From RGVD01 sp040403075 (GTDB taxonomy: Bacteria > Bacteroidota > Bacteroidia > UKL13-3): 13,243 nt of DNA. Shown one piece after another: positions 1-7,329 of this stretch; within the stretch, counting starts at the first letter, position 1, and each line of letters begins with the position of its first letter. The notes beneath the pieces are model-generated. The model was not told the DNA's origin, did not search any database, and saw only the letters and a list, made by a program, of their open reading frames with translations. The stretch spans positions 1-13,243 of the forward strand of contig JBBALJ010000085.1 in NCBI GenBank assembly GCA_040403075.1, written 5' to 3'. The position numbers were made by a program, and so were the translations under genes.

Positions 1-66
1 AGCGCAAGCATTGTGCTCAGGTAATGCGTTGTTAGCTTGTGCCTCAAAGTCATTTTCCACACACAA
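1..66 (-). other. possible 5' end of an unidentified minus-strand gene, cut by the window edge
   Basis: On the minus strand, the frame from a TTG at 66-64 (or a GTG at 60-58) stays open to the window edge. It translates as a plausible hydrophilic stretch, VENDFEAQANNALPEHNACA. An in-frame stop lies just upstream at 75-73, so a real gene would need a non-ATG start. A second frame has an ATG at 53-51. About 20 codons are too few to identify a family, and a competing plus-strand frame is also open here. This is a weak call. Confidence 0.2.
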
Positions 67-71
67 ATATA
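64..71 (-). promoter_or_regulatory. possible minus-strand -7 element (TATATTTG)
   Basis: The minus strand reads TATATTTG, an exact match to the Bacteroidota sigma-70 -7 consensus TAnnTTTG. The nearest upstream TTG (minus strand, around 99-97) is about 25 bases away, longer than the usual 17-23. The -33 half is therefore poor. If real, it would drive a gene leaving the window to the left, divergent from the gene at 193. AT-rich DNA yields such matches by chance. Confidence 0.25.
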
Positions 72-192
72 TTTAATTCAGTTTGAATTGCTCTAACAAA
101 GTAGCTCAGCTTTATCCAAGCAACACATTTTTAAAAGCTATCACTGTAACTTTTTTATATTGCTTATCGTATTAGTCTGAAATCTGCTCATT

Positions 193-3100
193 ATGATAAA
201 AAAAACACTGTTCACTGCACTTCTAGCCTTTTTATTGTTACATGCTGCCTCAGCCCAAGAAAATGGTGCTCCAAAAGCAGAGAAGATACTGCATCAAACC
301 ATCATACATGGCGATACCCTTAGTGACAATTATTTTTGGCTAAGGGATAAAAATAGTCCAGAGGTTATCAATTACCTATATGCCAACAATGCATACGCAG
401 ATAACAAAATGAAGGCGAGCAGCACCCTTCAAAAGGTTTTGTTTGATGAATACAGAAGTCGGGTAAAAGAGACCTTTGACAGCAAACCGCAGAAAAACGA
501 AGGCTATTACTACTATAGCCGAAATGTGGCAGATAAAGATTATCCCGCCTTATACCGCAAAAAAGACAGCTTAAGCGCCAAGGAGCAAGTGGTGCTTGAC
601 TTGAACGAGCTATCAAAAGAGTTTTTCTATTTCTCATTACAGTTTTTAAACTACAGCCCCGACCAATCCATCATAGCCTATGGTGTTGACACCAAAGGAA
701 GTTTGGTATCCACCATGTATTTTAAAATATTGGATATTGATTCTACCCTAAAGAATGAAAAAATTGATAGCGTATTAAGTGTAAGTTGGGCCAACGACAA
801 TAAAACCATTTACTACACAAAAGCTGAGGCCAAAACCAAACGCAGTTATAGACTTTACAAACACACGCTTGGAACTAACCCTACAGATGATGAGTTGCTA
901 TATGAAGAACCTGATAAAACATACGAAATCGGACTTAAACGCTCTTCATCAAGAAAATTCATCATCATGGAAGCAAGCAAAAGCCAAAGCAGCGAAGCTT
1001 GGTATTGGAGTGCAGATGATGTGCATGCAAAACCAGTTTTGTTTAAGAAAAGAGAAGCGGCATTACTATACGATATCAATCACTATGAAGGGGATGAGTT
1101 TTATATTCAAACCAATTACAATGCCCTTAACCAACAATTGATGAAAGCTCCTATCAGTGCTAAGTCTTGCAAAGAATGGCAAGTGGTAATTCCACACCGA
1201 AAAGGGGTTTTGTTTTCTGGTTATAGTTTATTGAAAAACTACCTTATTTGGAGCGAGCAACAAAATGTAGAACAAAGAATTTTGATTAAGCAAAGAAAGA
1301 CCAATCAAATTGATACCTTAAAATCAAAAATAACATTTGGCAGCATGTCTTTTAATATTGAAGATTATGATTACGAAAAGACCAATGAAATAAGGTACAG
1401 TGCAGAAAATATGGTTACTCCTTCGGAAGAGTTTAACTACGATTTAAACACAAAAAAGCAAACTTTTTATGATATGGATAGTATTAATGGAAAGTATAAT
1501 CCTAACCTATATGCTAGCGAAAGGGTTTGGGCAAAAGCCAAAGATGGTGTGATGATACCTATTACCTTGGCATATAAAAAAGGAATGCTTAAAAATGGCA
1601 ATAATCAATTATTACTAGGCGGCTATGGCAGCTATGGAGCCAGCTCTATGCCCGATTTCAACCAACTCAATATTAGTTTGCTTGACAGGGGATTTATTGT
1701 GGCAACTGCACACATCAGAGGAGGTAGAGAAATGGGTCAAGAATGGTATGATGATGGCCGCATGTTGCATAAGAAAAACACCTTCACCGATTTTATTACT
1801 TGTGCCGAATATTTGATAACAGAGAAATACACCAGCACAGCTAAACTAGCTGTAGAAGGTGGTTCTGCTGGAGGTTTGTTAATGGGGGCCGTTACCAATA
1901 TGCGATCTGATTTATTCAAATGTGTTATAGCCAGTGTGCCCTTTGTGGATGTAATCAATACCATGTTAGATGAGAGTATTCCTTTGACTACAGGCGAGTT
2001 TGAAGAATGGGGTAACCCAAAAATCAAGAAATACTACGACTACATGATATCCTATTCGCCTTATGATAACGTGGAAGCAAAGGCATATCCTCATATGCTT
2101 GTAACTGCAGGCTACAATGATGCCCAAGTGGGCTATTGGGAGCCTGCCAAATGGGTAGCTAAGTTAAGAGAATTGAAAACCGATACCAATATGCTTTTAT
2201 TCAAAACTGTGATGGAAGGTGGACATGGTGGTTCTTCTGGTAGGTACAATAGACTTATAGAACAAGCTTATCGCACGGCTTTTGTTATGCAATGTTTGGG
2301 AGTGAAAGAAAACTACATCAGCCTAAAAGGTAAAGTGGTGGATGAGTTTAATGAACCAGTTATTTATGCCAATGTGTATTTAGAAGAAAGCAAAATAGGC
2401 ACGACAAGTAATCAAAACGGTGAGTTTGAATTAAAAGTAAAGGAGTTTAACAACGCTACATTGGTGGTTCAGTCATTAACTTATGAAAAACAAAAAATCA
2501 AACTTGGATTGAGAACAAGAACACAAAACTTAGTTATCAAAATGAAGTCTGAAAACATTCAGATGAAAACAGTAACGGTTGTTGCCAATGCAGTTGATCC
2601 AGCTTTGGGTATCATCAAGCAGGCAATCAAAAAGCGAAAAGAAAACTACGATAGAGTGAAATCTTTTTCATCGGATGTGTATATGAAATCGAATGTAAAA
2701 CTTTTGGAAGTACCTAAAAACATGCCCTTCTTTTTGAAGCTAGTTGCCAATGGTGAGGTGATTGATTCAAACGATTTAGGGCTTGTTTATTTATCCGAAT
2801 CATCGGCAAAATACTACTTTGAAAAACCCGATAACAATAAAGAGGAAATGATGGCTAGCAAAGTAGCTGGACAGAAGCAAGGCTTTAGTTGGAACAGGGT
2901 AAAAGATGTATTCTTCAATTTGTATGAGCCTACCATAGACCTAAGCTATTATAGCGAAAGGCCATTTGTATCGCCTATTGCACCCTTGGCTACACTTAGT
3001 TATAAATATAAGTTTAAAGGTAGTTTTTATATAGATAACAAGGAAGTGAACAAAATAGAAATCATACCACTTCGCAAAGGAGATCCATTGTTTCAAGGTT

Positions 3101-4794
3101 ATATTTATATCACTTCCAACGATTATCAAATATATGGTGCGGATTTGCGTGCCACAAAGGATGCGCAAATACAATTTGTAGATACAGTGAATTTGCAACA
3201 AGAAATGGTTAACATCAATAATACTTGGGTGCCAATGCAAATGAAAATTTATAGTCACATAAAAGTATTTGGATTTGGTGCTAATGATGTGAATATGGCA
3301 AGTATGAGCAACTATAACCTCAATCGCAGTTACCCTCCAGGTTTCTTTAGCAACGAAACTTTCAAAATAGATAGGAATGCAAACCGAAAAGACAGTATGT
3401 ATTGGAAAACTACTCGAACCATTATGCTTACTGCCGAAGAGGAAAAACACTATGGTAAATCAGATAGTATTTATCAAGCACAACATACACCTCACTATTT
3501 AGATTCTGTATCGAGGGTTAGAAATAAAATCACAATTGATAAGGTATTTTTGAGTGGATATAACTATAGCAAGCGTAATGACACCCTCAGCAAATCCTTA
3601 TCCTTCGACCCATTGTTATTTGCTTTTGGATTCAACACAGTTGAAGGTTTATACACTAATTTCAATATTAGTTATCGATTATTTTCTGGCAGTAATGAAG
3701 AGTATTATCTAGGAAGAGATAGAACCTATCTCACCACCACCTTAAGATATGGATTTGCTAACCAAAACTTTGCTCCAGGTATTCAATATTTCAAAACCAT
3801 AGATAATAGGACCAGCACAAGCATCTCTTTCAAAGCTGGGCGATTTATTGAGCAATACAACCAAGCAGAACCCATTAGTAAAATTGTGAATGCTGGATAC
3901 ACCTTGTTTGATAGACTCAATTACATGAAAGTATTACAGAAAGATGTGATATCTATTTCAGGAAGAAAAGAATTGAGCAATGGCTTATATGCCAAAGCCA
4001 ATGTACAATATTACCAAAGAGATGCCATGGTAAACCACACCAATTATTCATTTGCTGATAAAGACAAAAGAGCTTATACCTCTAACAACCCAGTTAATTC
4101 AACAAACGATGCACCTGCATTTAATAGTCATTCTACCATAGAATATGGCATTTCATTAAGGTATGTAATCAAACAGAAATATGAAATGTTTCCAAACTTT
4201 AAGAATGTGTTGGAATCGAAATATCCTGATTTGTATTTCAGCTTCAAAAATGCCATCATGACGGCTAGTAGCAATAATATGGGCAAATTCAACTATATGT
4301 ATTTGGAGGCAGGTACAGGAAAAGACATTAATTTGAAACTATTAGGCGAATTGAAGTTTGATGTAAATGCAGGAATATTTCTTTCAACAGACAATATGCT
4401 TTTTGCAGATTACAAGCATTTCAATGGCAATCAAACCATGTTTTTGCACAACCCTAAAAACTTGAATGCTACGGGCGAAGAAACAAGGGTTAGATTAACT
4501 GGATTTCACGCTCTGAACTATTATCAATTTAGTACCAATGATAAGTTTATTGAGGCACATGCCATGCAGAACTTTAGAGGATTCTTAATTGGCAAAGTGC
4601 CCTTGTTACGTAAGATTCATGCCAATGAAGTGGCTGGGGTAAACTTCCTCTACACACCCAATCTCACTTATAATGAAGTGTATTTTGGGCTAAGCAATAT
4701 CTTAACTTTCTTAAGGGTAGATGCAGGAAAAGTAACATCCATAGGTGGCAGCAACGATTGGTTCCTGCGCTTTGGAATAGATATGGATTTTTAG
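193..4794 (+). CDS. secreted oligopeptidase B-like S9A peptidase fused to a CarboxypepD_reg-like/DUF5686 outer-membrane barrel
   Basis: Residues 1-21 form a signal peptide (MIKK, hydrophobic core, cleavage likely at ASA|QE), with no lipobox cysteine. Residues ~25-435 fit the S9A beta-propeller and ~440-705 the alpha/beta hydrolase. The triad is Ser558 (GGSAGG), Asp643 (GYNDAQVGYWEPAKW) and His678 (GGHGG). The intervals of 85 and 35 residues equal those I recall for E. coli PtrB. Glu602 and Glu604 (GEFEEWGNP) match the acidic S1 pocket that selects Arg/Lys, while one of the two S2-site aspartates appears replaced by Met486 (Asp488 kept). After a short linker, ~711-795 is a CarboxypepD_reg-like beta-sandwich (LKGKVVDE...GTTSNQNGEF). 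DUF5686 follows from DPALGIIKQAIKKR (802-815), with a probable barrel from ~1137 (motif FNTVEGLY) to a terminal Phe1533. Each half alone is about normal length (~700 and ~820). I infer a peptidase tethered on the periplasmic face of the outer membrane. Domain identities are strong; the fused function is unknown. Confidence 0.9.
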   Translation: MIKKTLFTALLAFLLLHAASAQENGAPKAEKILHQTIIHGDTLSDNYFWLRDKNSPEVINYLYANNAYADNKMKASSTLQKVLFDEYRSRVKETFDSKPQKNEGYYYYSRNVADKDYPALYRKKDSLSAKEQVVLDLNELSKEFFYFSLQFLNYSPDQSIIAYGVDTKGSLVSTMYFKILDIDSTLKNEKIDSVLSVSWANDNKTIYYTKAEAKTKRSYRLYKHTLGTNPTDDELLYEEPDKTYEIGLKRSSSRKFIIMEASKSQSSEAWYWSADDVHAKPVLFKKREAALLYDINHYEGDEFYIQTNYNALNQQLMKAPISAKSCKEWQVVIPHRKGVLFSGYSLLKNYLIWSEQQNVEQRILIKQRKTNQIDTLKSKITFGSMSFNIEDYDYEKTNEIRYSAENMVTPSEEFNYDLNTKKQTFYDMDSINGKYNPNLYASERVWAKAKDGVMIPITLAYKKGMLKNGNNQLLLGGYGSYGASSMPDFNQLNISLLDRGFIVATAHIRGGREMGQEWYDDGRMLHKKNTFTDFITCAEYLITEKYTSTAKLAVEGGSAGGLLMGAVTNMRSDLFKCVIASVPFVDVINTMLDESIPLTTGEFEEWGNPKIKKYYDYMISYSPYDNVEAKAYPHMLVTAGYNDAQVGYWEPAKWVAKLRELKTDTNMLLFKTVMEGGHGGSSGRYNRLIEQAYRTAFVMQCLGVKENYISLKGKVVDEFNEPVIYANVYLEESKIGTTSNQNGEFELKVKEFNNATLVVQSLTYEKQKIKLGLRTRTQNLVIKMKSENIQMKTVTVVANAVDPALGIIKQAIKKRKENYDRVKSFSSDVYMKSNVKLLEVPKNMPFFLKLVANGEVIDSNDLGLVYLSESSAKYYFEKPDNNKEEMMASKVAGQKQGFSWNRVKDVFFNLYEPTIDLSYYSERPFVSPIAPLATLSYKYKFKGSFYIDNKEVNKIEIIPLRKGDPLFQGYIYITSNDYQIYGADLRATKDAQIQFVDTVNLQQEMVNINNTWVPMQMKIYSHIKVFGFGANDVNMASMSNYNLNRSYPPGFFSNETFKIDRNANRKDSMYWKTTRTIMLTAEEEKHYGKSDSIYQAQHTPHYLDSVSRVRNKITIDKVFLSGYNYSKRNDTLSKSLSFDPLLFAFGFNTVEGLYTNFNISYRLFSGSNEEYYLGRDRTYLTTTLRYGFANQNFAPGIQYFKTIDNRTSTSISFKAGRFIEQYNQAEPISKIVNAGYTLFDRLNYMKVLQKDVISISGRKELSNGLYAKANVQYYQRDAMVNHTNYSFADKDKRAYTSNNPVNSTNDAPAFNSHSTIEYGISLRYVIKQKYEMFPNFKNVLESKYPDLYFSFKNAIMTASSNNMGKFNYMYLEAGTGKDINLKLLGELKFDVNAGIFLSTDNMLFADYKHFNGNQTMFLHNPKNLNATGEETRVRLTGFHALNYYQFSTNDKFIEAHAMQNFRGFLIGKVPLLRKIHANEVAGVNFLYTPNLTYNEVYFGLSNILTFLRVDAGKVTSIGGSNDWFLRFGIDMDF

Positions 4795-4808
4795 AAAAAA
4801 AGTGGTGA

Positions 4809-6791
4809 CTATTTATTTCCTTTCAGGGGTTTGTACTTCACAATTTTGTGATACAATTCCTCTGGCTTGAATGGCTTGGTAACAAAATCATTCATACCTG
4901 CTTCTAAAACTTTTCTTCTTGTTTCTTGGAAGGCATCAGCCGATAGGGCAATGATTGGAATATTTCTATTCTTCACTTTGGTATGTTCAGCCCTAATCAC
5001 TTCTGTGGCTTCAAAACCACTCAATTCAGGCATTTGCAAATCCATTAGCACCAAATCAAAACTTCCGTCTTTTGCCAATATTTCAATCGCTTCTAAACCA
5101 TTATTAGCAATAGAAATTTCGTTGTTCCATTTTTTGAAAAACTGTTTCGCCACAAACTGATTCATCAAATTATCCTCCACCAAAAGAATTTTGATTTCAG
5201 ACAAATCAAGGATGAGGTCTTTTTCTGTTTTATCTTGTTTTTCTAAAGCATCAGGATTACCTACTTCAAATGGAATTTCAACAGTGAAAGTTGTTCCGCT
5301 TCCTACCTTGCTTTTAATATTAATTGAACCACCTTGTAAAACGGTTAAGTTTTTGGTAATAGCCAATCCTAGGCCTGTGCCACCAAACTTACGAGTTGTG
5401 TCAGTATAGGCTTGGGTAAAGCTCTCAAAAATTTTGTTTTGCTTATGTTCAGGGACACCAATACCGCTATCAACGATATCAAAAACAAGGTTTATCTTAC
5501 CGTCATCTTCACCATTATTAATAGAAGTTTTTACCTCTACAAATCCTTTTGATGTAAACTTAATGGCATTTCCCACCAAGTTAAACAGTATTTGATTTAA
5601 TCGGTACGGATCACCTTTTATATAATTAGGAATATTTTCAGGCACCGTTACATTGAATTCAAGTCCTTTTTCTTTAGCTCTGTAATCAAATGTTTTCTTC
5701 AATTCGGCCATACGAAGGCGTAAATCAAAGTCGATGTTTTCAAAGGTAATTTTACCCGCTTCTATCTTACTAAAATCAAGGATATCATTAATAATTACCA
5801 ATAAATTGTCAGCTGAATATTTAATAGATTTTAAGTTCTCTAAATTTCCACCAGTAAAATTTTCTTCTAATAACAATTCAGTCAAACCTAGAATGGCATT
5901 CATGGGTGTACGAATCTCGTGACTCATGTTTGAAAGGAAATCTGACTTGGCTTTAGCTGCTGCAATAGCGTCATTACGAGCCTGCAACAAATCGTGTTCA
6001 AACTTTTTCTTTTCTGTAATGTCTTGCGAATAAACAGCCACACCCGTTATCTCGTTATTAGCAACATAAATGGGGTTGTAAGTAGTTTCTATATAAACCG
6101 CACTGCCACCCATTTCAAATTCTTCTACTTGAGTAAACTGCTCTCCTTGCAAACTTCTATCAATACTTGAAACGATGTTATCTCGCTCAGAGTTTTTGAA
6201 GTTTATCATGGCAAAGTTCATCCCCTCTTTCACATCAGTATTAGTTCTAGATTGTATATTGTTTTTGAAGGTCGAGTTGAATGATAATAAATTCAGTTGT
6301 TTGTCAACTGCATAAATAATACTGGTAGTACTCTCAAGAATCGCATTAAGTTTATAATTATTAACCTTAATTTCTTCTTCAGCACGTTTGCGTTGGTTTT
6401 CTACCTCCCACAAACGTATACCAGAAATCACAACTTTTTGAATGCTATCTGGTGTGATATCAGATTTGGCAAAATAGTCAAATGCCCCACTCTTAATCAT
6501 TTGCACTGCCACTTTCTCATCCCCTTGAGAAGTCAATACGGCAACAGGGGTCAGAACATCCTTATCTCTTATTTTTTTTAGTAATTGCAGCCCATCAATA
6601 CCAGGCAATTGATAGTCAAGAAAAATGCAATCAAAAACATCTTTACTTATGATTTCAAGGGTTTCTTGGGCATTCTTACAAATATCTAAATTGTAAACAA
6701 GTCCTGTTTTTTTTAGGGCTCTTTCAAATTGCATGATGTCGACTTCGTCATCATCAATAAGTAATAGTTTGTATGAGGCTTGACTATCCAT
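4809..6791 (-). CDS. soluble hybrid histidine kinase, REC-PAS-HisKA-HATPase_c-REC
   Basis: The protein has 660 residues and no membrane segment, so it is cytoplasmic. The N-terminal receiver (~6-125) keeps the acidic pair Asp14/Asp15, phospho-acceptor Asp59 (FLDYQLPG), Thr87/Ser88 and Lys109. A helical linker (~128-145) leads to a PAS domain (~146-262). HisKA follows, with His291 in NMSHEIRTPMNAILG. The ATPase has N-box Asn404/Asn408, DSGIGVP (441-447), an F-box (IFESF) and GGTGLGLA (470-477). The C-terminal receiver (~533-652) keeps Glu539/Asp540, Asp584 (LMDLQMPE), Ser617 and Lys639-Pro640. All catalytic residues are present. A His291-to-Asp584 relay is expected by family. The N-terminal receiver probably takes phosphate from an upstream kinase and so controls this one. 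It is the last gene of a three-gene operon, 21 bases after the response regulator. It has no DNA-binding or other output domain. Confidence 0.93.
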   Translation of the reverse strand: MDSQASYKLLLIDDDEVDIMQFERALKKTGLVYNLDICKNAQETLEIISKDVFDCIFLDYQLPGIDGLQLLKKIRDKDVLTPVAVLTSQGDEKVAVQMIKSGAFDYFAKSDITPDSIQKVVISGIRLWEVENQRKRAEEEIKVNNYKLNAILESTTSIIYAVDKQLNLLSFNSTFKNNIQSRTNTDVKEGMNFAMINFKNSERDNIVSSIDRSLQGEQFTQVEEFEMGGSAVYIETTYNPIYVANNEITGVAVYSQDITEKKKFEHDLLQARNDAIAAAKAKSDFLSNMSHEIRTPMNAILGLTELLLEENFTGGNLENLKSIKYSADNLLVIINDILDFSKIEAGKITFENIDFDLRLRMAELKKTFDYRAKEKGLEFNVTVPENIPNYIKGDPYRLNQILFNLVGNAIKFTSKGFVEVKTSINNGEDDGKINLVFDIVDSGIGVPEHKQNKIFESFTQAYTDTTRKFGGTGLGLAITKNLTVLQGGSINIKSKVGSGTTFTVEIPFEVGNPDALEKQDKTEKDLILDLSEIKILLVEDNLMNQFVAKQFFKKWNNEISIANNGLEAIEILAKDGSFDLVLMDLQMPELSGFEATEVIRAEHTKVKNRNIPIIALSADAFQETRRKVLEAGMNDFVTKPFKPEELYHKIVKYKPLKGNK

Positions 6792-6812
6792 TATTTACAA
6801 CAGAGATAAGTA

Positions 6813-7244
6813 TTAAACTGGGAATTCACAAAGCTTCCAGTAATTATTAAGTGTAGATACCACACTCATAAACTGGTCCATCGAAAGCGGTTTAAGTATA
6901 TAACCAGCTACATTTAAGTTATATGCATCAATCTTATCGTTATCTTCATTGGATGTGGTCATCACAAAAACACTGATATTTTTCAGATGGTCATTATTCC
7001 TTAATTCTCTTAAAAACTCTATTCCACCCATTTTTGGCATATTCAAATCAAGCAATATAATTCGCGGATAATCATGTGGATTGGTATTGTATTCTGAATT
7101 TAAAAATTCAAGTGCTTCAATTCCGTTCCCAGCAACGTATAAGGGGTTGGTAACATTATTTTTCTTGAAAGCTCTTTTCACATTCATGACATCCACTTCA
7201 TCATCTTCAACTAATAGAATTTTTATAATTTTATCTTTCATCAT
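6813..7244 (-). CDS. single-domain response regulator, Rcp1/CheY-like
   Basis: This 143-residue stand-alone receiver has Glu13/Asp14/Asp15 (LLVEDDEVDVM), phospho-acceptor Asp66 (LLDLNMPKMGG), Thr96/Thr97 and Lys118-Pro119, so the phosphorylation site is complete. The spacing and the VEDDEVD...RAFKKN signature resemble the Rcp1 family that partners phytochrome-type kinases. It resembles the N-terminal receiver of the downstream hybrid kinase, which begins LLIDDDEVDIMQFERALKK. I infer that the two receivers are paralogous. There is no output domain, so it likely acts as a phosphate shuttle or by protein binding. It lies 85 bases after the membrane kinase and 21 bases before the hybrid kinase. 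No -7 consensus is visible in that 85-base gap, which supports co-transcription. Confidence 0.93.
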   Translation of the reverse strand: MMKDKIIKILLVEDDEVDVMNVKRAFKKNNVTNPLYVAGNGIEALEFLNSEYNTNPHDYPRIILLDLNMPKMGGIEFLRELRNNDHLKNISVFVMTTSNEDNDKIDAYNLNVAGYILKPLSMDQFMSVVSTLNNYWKLCEFPV

Positions 7245-7329
7245 AATAATTTTTCTATTGCAATATATATTTCAATTTTGAGTTAATCAAAGGGTCAAAT
7301 TATCAAAATCCAATTGTGACTAATTTTAG
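7245..7329 (-). other. intergenic gap inside the signalling operon
   Basis: This 85-base AT-rich spacer lies between the membrane kinase and the response regulator. I looked for TAnnTTTG on the minus strand and found no exact match, nor any convincing hairpin followed by a T-run. It is most simply an untranslated intra-operon spacer. A weak internal promoter cannot be excluded. Confidence 0.4.

Noticed and set aside
24..36. The 12-mer AATGCGTTGTTA occurs near the left edge and again at about 10256-10267
   Set aside because: There are only two copies, with no matching flanks and no mobile-element context. Chance is adequate.
2941..3450. 169-codon open frame on the minus strand inside the DUF5686 region
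   Set aside because: It is antisense to a well-supported coding frame, rich in His, Ile, Cys and Tyr, with no recognisable domain. It is a by-product of the opposite strand's codon use.
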